A DNA stretch of 64,000 nucleotides from JAEZDP01 sp044508265 (GTDB taxonomy: Bacteria; Acidobacteriota; Vicinamibacteria; Vicinamibacterales; Vicinamibacteraceae), in assembly GCA_044508265.1 (NCBI GenBank), contig JBIQIB010000005.1, positions 11,153-75,152 on the forward strand, in the 5' to 3' direction. The notes beneath the pieces are model-generated. The model saw only the letters and a list, made by a program, of their open reading frames with translations, was not told where the DNA came from and did no database searches. Positions 10,446 through 17,876 of the stretch are shown here, piece by piece. Made by a program: the position numbers and the translations under genes. The stretch's first letter is position 1. Each line of letters starts with the position of its first letter.

Positions 10446-11951
10446 CTAGCACAGGGCACCCGGCACGGGTACCCGAAGTTGCAGAGCTTCGGCCACATCG
10501 CCGCGACCGACCTCGGATCGGCCCGCCAGGTCGGCCACGGTGCGCGCCACGCGCAGGACGCGGTCCACGGAGCGTGCACTGAGGCCGAACCGCGCGACGG
10601 CGCGGCCCAGCAACACCTGGATATCGGCATCCTCGCCCAGCGCCCGCAGCCCGGGGCCGGTGAGCCACGCGTTGGGCACGCCCTGACGGGAGATCTGGCG
10701 GGCACGGGCGGCCTCCACACGGCAGCGGACGACGGCCGACGGCTCGCCAGGGACGGGCGAAGCGAGGGCCGCCACGTCCACCGGCGGCACGTCAATGGCC
10801 AGGTCGACGCGGTCGCGCACCGGGCCCGACAACCGCCCGGCGTAGCGTTCGACGTCGCCGGGACGACAGCGGCACACGCGGACGGGGTGCCCACGGAGCC
10901 CGCACGGACAGGGGTTCATGGCGGCGACGAAGAGGAACCGCGCCGGAAAGGTGACGGTGCGCTGCACGCGGGCGATCCGGACCACCCCGTCCTCGAGCGG
11001 CTGGCGCAGCACGTCGAGCGTCTGCCGGTGGAACTCGGGAGCCTCGTCGAGGAACAGGACGCCGTGATGCGCGAGGCTGACCTCGCCGGGGCGGGGCTGC
11101 GGTCCGCCGCCGACAAGCGCGGCGGTGGACACCGTGTGATGCGGCGCGCGGAACGGCCGTGCCGCGAGGAGCCCCTCGCCGGGGCGGATCAGGCCCGCCG
11201 CCGAGTGGATCGCCGTGGCTTCGAGGGCGGCGTCGAACGTCCAGGCCGGCAGCACACCCGGCAGCCGCCGCGCGAGCATGGTCTTGCCGGTGCCCGGCGG
11301 TCCGCTGAGCAGCAGGTTGTGGTGGCCGGCCGCGGCGATCTCCAGCGCGCGGCGGGCGAGCGGCTGCCCTCGCACGTCCGCGAGGTCCGGCTCGTCGAGC
11401 GTGGCGCGGCGCGTCGCCGAAGGCGCCGCTCGCGCGGCGTCGGGATTGCCCAGTGCCGCCATGGCGTCTCGCAGCGTATCGGCCCGCAACACCTCGATTC
11501 CGGGGACCACTGCGGCTTCTGCCGCGTTGGCGGACGGCACGAGGACGTGGCGCAGGCCATGACGGCGGGCGCCCAATGCCGCCGGCAGCACGCCGCGGGC
11601 CGGCAGCACCTGCCCGTCGAGCGACAGTTCGCCGAGGATGAGCGTCCGCGACGCGGCCGCCGGCGGGCCGTTCCGAGCTGCGGCCAGGATGGCCAGCGCG
11701 ATGGGCAGGTCGAAGCTGGTGCCCGCCTTCCGCAGGTCGGCGGGAGCCAGGTTCACCGTGATGCGGTGCGGCGGAAACTCCAGGCCGGAGTTGCGGATCG
11801 CGCTCCTGACCCTGTCGCGGCTCTCCCGCACCGACACGTCGGGCAATCCGACGAGCGTGAAGCCGGGCAGGCCGTACGCGACGTCCGCCTCGACGCGCAC
11901 CACTTCCGCCTCGATCCCGAGCAGGGTGCTCGAGTGCATCGCCGCCAGCAT
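10446..11951 (-). CDS. comM: YifB/ComM-family Mg-chelatase-like AAA+ ATPase
   Basis: 501 residues, typical for the family. The start MLAAMHSSTLLGIEA matches the conserved ComM N-terminus and settles the ATG at 11951. The N-terminal Lon-protease-like domain (LPGFTLVGLPDVSVRESRDR, then HRITVNLAPADLRK) is followed by the AAA+ core with Walker A GPPGTGKTML near 215 and Walker B VLFLDEAPEF. A cysteine pair cluster (CPCGLRGHPVRVCRC) is also typical. ComM is a hexameric helicase promoting branch migration during integration of incoming DNA in natural transformation. The window also encodes pilus-like machinery, but DNA uptake itself is not shown. The upstream spacer holds a strong hairpin. Confidence 0.9.
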   Translation of the reverse strand: MLAAMHSSTLLGIEAEVVRVEADVAYGLPGFTLVGLPDVSVRESRDRVRSAIRNSGLEFPPHRITVNLAPADLRKAGTSFDLPIALAILAAARNGPPAAASRTLILGELSLDGQVLPARGVLPAALGARRHGLRHVLVPSANAAEAAVVPGIEVLRADTLRDAMAALGNPDAARAAPSATRRATLDEPDLADVRGQPLARRALEIAAAGHHNLLLSGPPGTGKTMLARRLPGVLPAWTFDAALEATAIHSAAGLIRPGEGLLAARPFRAPHHTVSTAALVGGGPQPRPGEVSLAHHGVLFLDEAPEFHRQTLDVLRQPLEDGVVRIARVQRTVTFPARFLFVAAMNPCPCGLRGHPVRVCRCRPGDVERYAGRLSGPVRDRVDLAIDVPPVDVAALASPVPGEPSAVVRCRVEAARARQISRQGVPNAWLTGPGLRALGEDADIQVLLGRAVARFGLSARSVDRVLRVARTVADLAGRSEVGRGDVAEALQLRVPVPGALC

Positions 11952-12076
11952 GCCGCGGGCAGTGCATGGCGCGGGCCAGGTCCGGCACGCGCGAATGTCG
12001 TGTGAACGCTCGTGGTGCTGCCGCGGCGAGCGCAGGAACTGCGATCCGCGCATCGCGATCACCGGCAGAAACAGCA

Positions 12077-12114
12077 ACCGCGGGCCGGCGCCCATTGCTG
12101 GACCGGCCCGCGGT
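12077..12114 (-). terminator. Strong stem-loop downstream of the MltD-type gene
   Basis: A perfect 12-bp stem, ACCGCGGGCCGG paired with CCGGCCCGCGGT, with a 14-base loop. On the minus strand it lies 58 bases after the transglycosylase stop and is followed by TGCTGTTTCTG, a weak U-rich stretch, as in an intrinsic terminator. It separates this gene from comM. Confidence 0.55.
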
Positions 12115-12124
12115 GAGAAGGGTT

Positions 12125-12140
12125 GGCGTCCCGGGACGCC
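12125..12140. repeat. 16-bp perfect palindrome
   Basis: GGCGTCCCGGGACGCC has no loop bases. It lies between the MltD-type stop and the 12-bp-stem hairpin. It may be part of the same transcript end or a protein-binding site; nothing decides between these. Confidence 0.4.
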
Positions 12141-12171
12141 ATACGCCAGAGGGGGCGTGTTGCCGGAGTGC

Positions 12172-13896
12172 TTACTGGGCGGCGCGCGTGGCGCTGTCCA
12201 CGTGGATCGTCAGCCGATCGCCGACCGCCAGCCTGTCGGAACGCAGGCGGTTCCAGCTCTTCAGCTCGGCCACCGTCACATCGTGCATGGACGCGATCCG
12301 CGTGAGTGTGTCGCCGCGCTTCACCCGATAGACGATCGGTCCGTCATCCGACACGCGGGTGCCAGTCGCCGACCCGGCCGCACTGGCAGTGGTCGCGTCG
12401 CGCGTCGGGCCGGCCGAGGCCAGGACGGGCGCGCCCGGTGCGCGCGGAATGATGAGCTGCTGCCCGGTACGGACACGTGACCGCGTCGAAATGCCGTTGG
12501 CCTGGGCGAGGTCGACGCGCGAGACGCCGAGCTTCTTGGCAATCGACGACAGCGATTCACCTCGCCGCACCGTGTACCACCGGAGCGCGGCAAGCTCGAG
12601 CTGGCTGGCGTCGCGGAGGCGGGCCAGCAGCGCCTCGCCGCGGCCGACGGGTACCTTCACCTCGTAGTCGGGATACCTGACCGGCGTCGTCCAGCGGCGC
12701 AGTTCCGGGTTGAGTGCCTGGATCTCGTCGATCGACGCCCCCGTCCACTCGGCGACGCGGCGCAGGTCGATGGCCGTCGGCACCGGCACCTTGTCGTAGG
12801 AGAGCGGCTCGGCCTGCTGCACCTCGAAGCCGTACTTGCCGGGGTTCCTGGCGATGATCGTCGCGGCCAGGATCATCGGCACGTACTCGCGCGTCTCTCG
12901 CGGCAGGTACCGCGACGAAGACGACAGGGTCCAGAAATCCGAGTGGCCGGAGGCCTTCATCGCACGCTGCACGCGCCCGGGGCCGCCGTTGTACGAAGCG
13001 AGGGCGAGATGCCAGTCCTCGAACATGCCATACAGCAGCTTGAGGTAGCGCGCGGCGCCGACGGTGGCCTTTTCCGGATCGGCCCGCTCGTCGATGTACC
13101 AGTCCTGCTTGAGGCCCATGTCGCCGGCGGTACCGCGCATGAACTGCCACATGCCGCGGGCGCTGGCGCGCGACAGGGCGGTGGGCTTGAAGGCGCTCTC
13201 GATCAGCGGCACGTAGGCCAGATCCAGAGGGACGCCCTCCTCGCGGAATACCTGATGAATCATCGGCAGGTAGCGCGTGGCCCTGTCGAGCCCGGCCTGC
13301 AGGTGGTCGCGCAGACGCCCCTGGAACAGCTCGACGTAGTGCAGGACACGGTCGTTGAGCGGGATCGGGATATCGGGGACGGCGTTGGCAAGGTCGGCCT
13401 GCACCGCGGCCTCGACCATCTTGTCGGGCGGGGTGGACGGCGCAAAGGTTGCCACCTCGAGGAGCTCGTCGATGACGGCTGGCTCGGACGGCTTCTCGGT
13501 GAAGCCGTCACCCGTCTGGAGCGCGAGCGCTTCCTGCGCGGCGATGCGGTCGACGAGGCGGTCAAACTGCGCGCGCAGTCGCGGCTCCTGCCGGGCGCCG
13601 CCGGGCGCCTCGAGCAGCACGTCAACGGCGCGATCGAACGCGTCGCGCGCCTGCGTCAGGTGACCAAGTTCGAGTTCGTGCTTGCCCAGGGCGAACAGGC
13701 GATCCGACTCGGCGATGAGGTCGGCGACGGGATCGACGGGAACCTGGGGTGTCTGGGGCGCCGCGGCTGCGGCGGCGGGAGCGGGATCGATGTCCACCGG
13801 AGGCGCTGCGGCGACCTGGGGACGCGGGTTGCCACTGCAGGCCGCAGCGGCAACGACTAACAAGACTGCGCCTGGCAGTCCAACCGTTCGTCGCAT
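12172..13896 (-). CDS. MltD-type membrane-bound lytic murein transglycosylase with two LysM domains
   Basis: 574 residues. The start MRRTVGLPGAVLLV leads into a lipobox (AAAACSGN), so it is a predicted lipoprotein. After a Pro/Ala linker comes a helical region, then the SLT catalytic domain: the likely catalytic Glu near 231 in PLIESAFKPTALS, followed by SARGMWQFMRGTA and LALASYNGGPGRV. Two C-terminal LysM repeats (WYTVRRGESLSSIAKKLG near 440 and YRVKRGDTLTRIAS near 520) bind peptidoglycan. The enzyme cleaves the MurNAc-GlcNAc bond, leaving 1,6-anhydroMurNAc ends. An ATG 36 bases upstream is in frame, but it would put extra residues before the signal sequence. Confidence 0.9.
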   Translation of the reverse strand: MRRTVGLPGAVLLVVAAAACSGNPRPQVAAAPPVDIDPAPAAAAAAPQTPQVPVDPVADLIAESDRLFALGKHELELGHLTQARDAFDRAVDVLLEAPGGARQEPRLRAQFDRLVDRIAAQEALALQTGDGFTEKPSEPAVIDELLEVATFAPSTPPDKMVEAAVQADLANAVPDIPIPLNDRVLHYVELFQGRLRDHLQAGLDRATRYLPMIHQVFREEGVPLDLAYVPLIESAFKPTALSRASARGMWQFMRGTAGDMGLKQDWYIDERADPEKATVGAARYLKLLYGMFEDWHLALASYNGGPGRVQRAMKASGHSDFWTLSSSSRYLPRETREYVPMILAATIIARNPGKYGFEVQQAEPLSYDKVPVPTAIDLRRVAEWTGASIDEIQALNPELRRWTTPVRYPDYEVKVPVGRGEALLARLRDASQLELAALRWYTVRRGESLSSIAKKLGVSRVDLAQANGISTRSRVRTGQQLIIPRAPGAPVLASAGPTRDATTASAAGSATGTRVSDDGPIVYRVKRGDTLTRIASMHDVTVAELKSWNRLRSDRLAVGDRLTIHVDSATRAAQ

Positions 13897-13897
13897 A

Positions 13898-13917
13898 GGC
13901 GTCTCGAAAAAGACGCC
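13898..13917 (-). terminator. 7-bp hairpin between the aldehyde dehydrogenase and the MltD-type gene
   Basis: On the minus strand GGCGTCT-TTTTCG-AGACGCC ends one base before the downstream ATG. It may terminate the dehydrogenase transcript or structure the leader of the transglycosylase. There is no trailing T-run. Confidence 0.3.
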
Positions 13918-13945
13918 GGAGCGTAGCATCCGGAAGTCTGGATGG

Positions 13946-15742
13946 TCAAGGCGTCCCAAGCTCGTCCAGAACGAAGACTTGATGAGCTTCGCCCAGTTCG
14001 CGAGCCGCCGGCGTGACGATCGCGCGAGGCGCCAGGCGCAGCCGTTTTCCGGTCCGCATGGCCTGTCGAACGTCGTCTTCGCACACGAAATCGACGGGAG
14101 GGCCGGCGTCCGGCGAAGGGGTCCCGGCCGCGGTGTCCGCGCGAGCAGAGGAGGGGGAGCCGACCCGCACCGTCGAGTCGGGCCGCAGGCCCCTGCCCGC
14201 CAGGAACGCGTCGATCCGCGCCGCCAGCGTTGCGGCGTCGAGTGGCGCGCCGCCTGCCGGCACCGCAGGACGACTGGCAGTGGGCGCACCGGCTACCGCA
14301 CCGCGGCCGAGGCCCCCGCCTGGCGGCGCCTGGACGGCCCCCTCTGCCGGGTGAACGGCCGCGGGCGCCTGGGCGGGCCGCAACTCGTAGGCGAGCCGCT
14401 TCACGTTGATGAGGTGCATCGGCGTGATGTTGTCGGACGTGATGTTGCCGCCGAACCCGCCGCATCCAAGCGTCATCGCCGGGTCGAGGCCCGTCGTCAG
14501 TCCAATCGACCCGTGCGTGGTGGGCGTGTTCACCACCACGCGGAACGCGGGCTTGTGCAACCCGAACTGGAGGATGACCTCTTCGTCGGTGCCGTGCACC
14601 GACATCGTGTGGCCCATGCCCCCGTATCGCAGGATCTCCTTGCTGCGCTCGCAGCCCTCGCGCCAGTCGGCCACCACGTAGTAAGAGAGGACCGGGCAGA
14701 GCTTCTCGATCGAGAGCGGGTGGTCGCGGCCGACGCCCTGCAAGTCCGCGATCAGGACGCGCGTGCCGCTCGGCACCTCGATGCCGGCCGCCGCGGCGAT
14801 CGTCGTGGCCGGCCGCCCCACGAACGACGGGTTCGGGAGCCGCTGCGGCGTCACGAGGAGTCCTGCCAGCCGCGCCGCCTCGTCCTGGGTCAGGAAGACC
14901 GCGCCCTGCTGACGCAGCGCGTCGCGCAGCGGGGCGTCGATGGCCCTGTCGGCCACGATCGAGTTCGGCGACGAGCAGAGCAGGCCGTTGTCGAACGTCT
15001 TGCCCAGGATGATGTCGGCCGCCGCCTTGGCGACATCGGCGGACGCGTGCACGTAGCAGGGCGCATTGCCGGGGCCGACGCCGTAGGCGGGCTTGCCGGC
15101 CGAGTAGGCGGCGCGCACGAGCCCCAGCCCGCCCGTGGCCAGGATGACGGCCACCTCGCGCTGGCGCATCAGCTCCTGCGTGCCCTCGAGCGTCACCGTC
15201 GTCATCCAGCCCACGCTGTGGGCCGGCGCACCGGCCGACGTTGCCGCCGCCGCCATGATCTCGGCGACGCGGTTGATGCAGCGTGCCGCCGACGGATGGG
15301 GGCTGATCACGATGGGGCAGCGCGCCTTCAGGGCGATCAGGATCTTGTAGATGGCCGTCGAGGTCGGGTTGGTGGACGGCACGATGGCGGCGACGACGCC
15401 GAAGGGCTCGGCAATCTCCACCACCTTGCGCGTCTCGTCGCGCCGCAGGACGCCGACGGTCGTCATGGGCCGGATGAACGCGTGCACCTGCTCGGCGGCG
15501 AAGCGGTTCTTCTGGAGCTTGTCGGCGGCGACGCCGAAGCCCGTCTCGTCGACGGCCTCGCGGGCGAGCGACTCGAGGTGCGGCCGGATGGCGGCGGCCA
15601 TGGCGTCGACGATGGCGTCGATGGCCGACTGGGACAGTTCGGCGAGGGCGGACTGTGCCGAGCGCGCCTGCCGCGCGAGCGTGCGCGCCTCGGCCATCGA
15701 GGCGAGGTCGCGATCGTTCGGTGGGCGTGTGGGCTCGGCCAT
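13946..15742 (-). CDS. Microcompartment-associated acylating aldehyde dehydrogenase (EutE/PduP-type) with C-terminal extension
   Basis: 598 residues, about 130 longer than typical EutE/PduP. The core (residues ~1-458) has the family signatures: FGVVAAIVPSTNPTSTAIYK, GPGNAPCYV and the catalytic Cys256 in NGLLCSSPNS. These enzymes convert aldehydes plus CoA and NAD to acyl-CoA inside bacterial microcompartments. The tail is unusual: a Pro/Ala/Gly linker, a short amphipathic-looking helix at about 501-518 (LDAATLAARIDAFLAGRG) resembling encapsulation peptides, then a small conserved-looking module at 550-592 (CEDDVRQAMRTGKRL, AIVTPAARELGE). It lies 30 bases after the BMC-H gene on the same strand, so the two are likely one operon. 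Cargo status is inferred from this pairing. Confidence 0.85.
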   Translation of the reverse strand: MAEPTRPPNDRDLASMAEARTLARQARSAQSALAELSQSAIDAIVDAMAAAIRPHLESLAREAVDETGFGVAADKLQKNRFAAEQVHAFIRPMTTVGVLRRDETRKVVEIAEPFGVVAAIVPSTNPTSTAIYKILIALKARCPIVISPHPSAARCINRVAEIMAAAATSAGAPAHSVGWMTTVTLEGTQELMRQREVAVILATGGLGLVRAAYSAGKPAYGVGPGNAPCYVHASADVAKAAADIILGKTFDNGLLCSSPNSIVADRAIDAPLRDALRQQGAVFLTQDEAARLAGLLVTPQRLPNPSFVGRPATTIAAAAGIEVPSGTRVLIADLQGVGRDHPLSIEKLCPVLSYYVVADWREGCERSKEILRYGGMGHTMSVHGTDEEVILQFGLHKPAFRVVVNTPTTHGSIGLTTGLDPAMTLGCGGFGGNITSDNITPMHLINVKRLAYELRPAQAPAAVHPAEGAVQAPPGGGLGRGAVAGAPTASRPAVPAGGAPLDAATLAARIDAFLAGRGLRPDSTVRVGSPSSARADTAAGTPSPDAGPPVDFVCEDDVRQAMRTGKRLRLAPRAIVTPAARELGEAHQVFVLDELGTP

Positions 15743-15772
15743 GCGCAGGATCGACGCCGGCAGCGCCGGCGG

Positions 15773-16069
15773 TTACGGCTGCGACGGCGGGGCCGCTGCC
15801 GTCCGGGGCAGGATGCGCTCGACCTCGGCGTGCGGCCGCGGAATGACGTGGACGGAGACGAGCTCGCCGACGCGGCGGGCCGCTGCGGCACCGGCATCGG
15901 TGGCCGCCTTGATGGCGCCGACATCACCGCGAGCCATCACCGTCACGTAGCCGGCGCCGATGTACTCCTTCGCCGTCAACTGCACGTTGGCGGTCTTCAC
16001 CATGGCGTCAGCTGCCTCGATGGCGCCAATCAGGCCGCGGGTTTCGATGAGTCCAAGGGCGTCCGACAT
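15773..16069 (-). CDS. Bacterial microcompartment shell protein, BMC-H (PduA/EutM-like)
   Basis: 98 residues, a single BMC domain. MSDALGLIETRGLIGAIEAA, KEYIGAGYVTVMARGDVGAI, then ATDAGAAAA and VISRPHAEVE-like HVIPRPHAEVERIL are all textbook hexameric shell protein signatures; the pore loop reads IGAG. BMC-H hexamers tile the protein shell that encloses aldehyde-producing pathways. Here the only recognisable partner is the acylating aldehyde dehydrogenase downstream. No BMC-P pentamer, BMC-T trimer or signature enzyme is within this window, so this is either a satellite locus feeding a shell encoded elsewhere or a minimal system. A -10-like TAGAGT (16082-16087, minus strand) lies 12 bases before the ATG. 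Confidence 0.95.
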   Translation of the reverse strand: MSDALGLIETRGLIGAIEAADAMVKTANVQLTAKEYIGAGYVTVMARGDVGAIKAATDAGAAAARRVGELVSVHVIPRPHAEVERILPRTAAAPPSQP

Positions 16070-16081
16070 GCGTGCGCCGTG

Positions 16082-16087
16082 ACTCTA
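16082..16087 (-). promoter_or_regulatory. Candidate -10 box for the BMC-H/aldehyde dehydrogenase operon
   Basis: TAGAGT on the minus strand is followed by 12 bases and the BMC-H ATG. It lies in the 116-base divergent spacer shared with the lipoprotein gene at 16186. No Shine-Dalgarno sequence or clear -35 box is visible, so only a very short leader is possible. Confidence 0.3.
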
Positions 16088-16185
16088 GCATGTTGCCCCG
16101 GGGGCGACAACCGGTCTACCATCACGCGTTTGCCGGTGGTCCACGACGGCCCCGGAGCCCTCGTCCGTTTCAGGAGATGTACGAC

Positions 16186-17067
16186 GTGAAGCCATCTGCC
16201 GTCTGCCTCGCACTCGGCCTGGCGCTGTCTTCGGTGGTCGCGTGCGGCCCCAAGGAAGACACGGCGCCGCCCGTTGCCACGCCCGCGTTCTCAGCCAGCC
16301 GGTCGCGCGCGGCGCTCGGCAGCCCTGTCGACCTGACGTATCGGTTCACGGTGGCGACCAACGCCCCGGCATTCGACAAGGACTATCGGGTGCTGGTGCA
16401 CTTCGTCGACTCGGACGGCGAGCTGATGTGGACCGATGACCACGCGCCGGCCAAGCCGACGACGGAATGGCGCGCCGGCGAGAGCATCGAGTACACGCAC
16501 ACGATGTTCGTGCCGGTCTACCCGTACATGGGCACCACCACGATCCGCGTCGGGCTCTACGATCCGGACACGGGCGAGCGCCTGCCGCTGGTCGGCGAGA
16601 GCGACGGGCAGCGCGCCTACACGGTCGGCTCCATCGAGCTGCTGCCGGCGGCCGAGAACGTGTTCGTGCAGTTCAAGGACGGCTGGCACAACGCCGAGGT
16701 CTCGCCCGACAACGCCGCGGTGGAGTGGCAGTGGACGAAGGGCGTGGCCACGCTGGCCCTCCGCAACCCGGGAGCCGATGCGACGTTCTTCCTCCATTTC
16801 GACGGGCGGCCCGACCTCGTGCCGGGGCAGACGCTGACGGTCAGAATCGGCGATACGGTGCTCGACACCTACACGCTGACGAGCAACGAGGAAGTCATCC
16901 GGCGGATTCCGATCACGGCCGAGCAGTTCGGCACGTCGGAGAACGTGGAGATCACGCTGGAGCTCAACCAGCCGTTCGTGCCGGCGCAGACGCCTGCGGC
17001 CAACTCGAGCGACAGCCGCGAGCTGGGCATCCGCGTCTTCCACGTCTTCGTCGAGCCCAAGGCCTGA
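16186..17067 (+). CDS. Hypothetical lipoprotein with an N-terminal Ig-like region
   Basis: I chose the GTG at 16186 because CAGGAG (16171-16176) lies nine bases upstream. The ATG at 16177 would abut that Shine-Dalgarno sequence directly. The protein is 293 residues. It begins MKPSAVCLALGLALSSVVACG, with a lipobox Cys, so it should be anchored in a membrane. The first half looks beta-rich (YRVLVHFVDSDGELMWTDD, then TTTIRVGLYDPDTGERLPL), resembling an Ig-like fold; the second half is also beta-rich and ends in a conserved-looking IRVFHVFVEPKA. I do not recognise a named family. It is divergent from the microcompartment genes and 41 bases ahead of the transglycosylase gene. Confidence 0.65.
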   Translation: MKPSAVCLALGLALSSVVACGPKEDTAPPVATPAFSASRSRAALGSPVDLTYRFTVATNAPAFDKDYRVLVHFVDSDGELMWTDDHAPAKPTTEWRAGESIEYTHTMFVPVYPYMGTTTIRVGLYDPDTGERLPLVGESDGQRAYTVGSIELLPAAENVFVQFKDGWHNAEVSPDNAAVEWQWTKGVATLALRNPGADATFFLHFDGRPDLVPGQTLTVRIGDTVLDTYTLTSNEEVIRRIPITAEQFGTSENVEITLELNQPFVPAQTPAANSSDSRELGIRVFHVFVEPKA

Positions 17068-17095
17068 CACCGCCCGGGGACGTCAGAGCGGGTGG

Positions 17096-17101
17096 TAGAC
17101 T
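17096..17101 (+). promoter_or_regulatory. Candidate -10 element for a leaderless transglycosylase transcript
   Basis: TAGACT is followed by GCCGCCC and the ATG at 17109. The 7-base spacing would place the transcription start at the start codon. No Shine-Dalgarno sequence is present. This matches the pattern before the genes at 4632 and 42939. Confidence 0.35.
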
Positions 17102-17108
17102 GCCGCCC

Positions 17109-17870
17109 ATGATTCTCCGTTCCTTCGCCGTCGCTGCCGGCGCGGCGGCGGTGCTTGCCGTGCCCGCCGACGGCCGCGCCGAGCTGGTCACGCTCGCGAG
17201 CGGGCGCACCATGTCGGTGCGCGCCGTCGAGGTGAGCGGCGACAGCGCCACGCTGACGCTGCGCGGCGGCGGAACGATGACGTGTGCGGCGAGCCAGATC
17301 GTGCGCATCGCGCCCGACGAGGTTGGTAGGGGCGGCATCGGCAGGGACGGCGTCGGCAGGGACGGCATCGGTAGGGACGGCTCTCCGAGCCGTCCGCCCC
17401 GTCCAACCGATCCAAACCACGCAACGCCGTCGCAGACTGCACAGCAGTCCGCCACGCCGGCCACCCCGCCAAAGACGGACACGTGGGGCGCCACTGCCCG
17501 CGCGTACGAAGCCGTCATCGCGAAGGCGGCGCGGCAGTACGACGTCGATCCGAAGCTCGTACACGCGGTGATCGCCGTCGAGTCAGGCTACCGGCCGCGC
17601 GCGAGGTCCCCTCGTGGCGCGCTGGGCATGATGCAGCTGATGCCCGCCACCGCCCGCGAGCTGCGCGTCCGCAACCCGATGGACGCGGCCGCCAACATCG
17701 ACGGCGGCGTCCGCTACCTCCGGCAGCTCCTGGATCGCTTCGAACTGCGGCTCGCGCTGGCGGCGTACAACGCCGGGGCCGCCGCTGTCGAGCGCTACGG
17801 CGGCATCCCGCCTTACCCCGAGACACGGGCCTATGTGGCGCGCGTCCTCCGGCTGGCCGGGGCCTCCTGA
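17109..17870 (+). CDS. Lytic transglycosylase (SLT domain) with an in-frame repeat insertion
   Basis: 253 residues. A signal peptide (MILRSFAVAAGAAAVLA to about GRAE) is followed by a small beta-rich region (LVTLASGRTMSVRAVEVSG), a linker, and a C-terminal SLT domain at about 135-250. Its likely catalytic Glu is near 158 in VIAVESGYRPRARS, followed by GALGMMQLMPATAREL and ALAAYNAGAAAVERYGG. It is predicted to cleave peptidoglycan glycan strands in the periplasm. The linker (about residues 73-96) is translated from four 15-bp repeats ending in a copy of the dispersed palindromic repeat, giving GRGGI-GRDGV-GRDGI-GRDGS. The downstream secretion operon starts seven bases after the stop, so the enzyme may open the wall for that machine. 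Confidence 0.85.
   Translation: MILRSFAVAAGAAAVLAVPADGRAELVTLASGRTMSVRAVEVSGDSATLTLRGGGTMTCAASQIVRIAPDEVGRGGIGRDGVGRDGIGRDGSPSRPPRPTDPNHATPSQTAQQSATPATPPKTDTWGATARAYEAVIAKAARQYDVDPKLVHAVIAVESGYRPRARSPRGALGMMQLMPATARELRVRNPMDAAANIDGGVRYLRQLLDRFELRLALAAYNAGAAAVERYGGIPPYPETRAYVARVLRLAGAS
17325..17395 (+). repeat. Dispersed repeat copy 5 with a 15-bp in-frame array, inside the transglycosylase gene
   Basis: Three 15-bp units (GTAGGGGCGGCATCG at 17326, GCAGGGACGGCGTCG at 17341, GCAGGGACGGCATCG at 17356) precede a full palindromic element, GTAG + GGACGGCTC-TCC-GAGCCGTCC, at 17371-17395. The frame is kept throughout. Confidence 0.85.
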
Positions 17871-17876
17871 GGCGCC

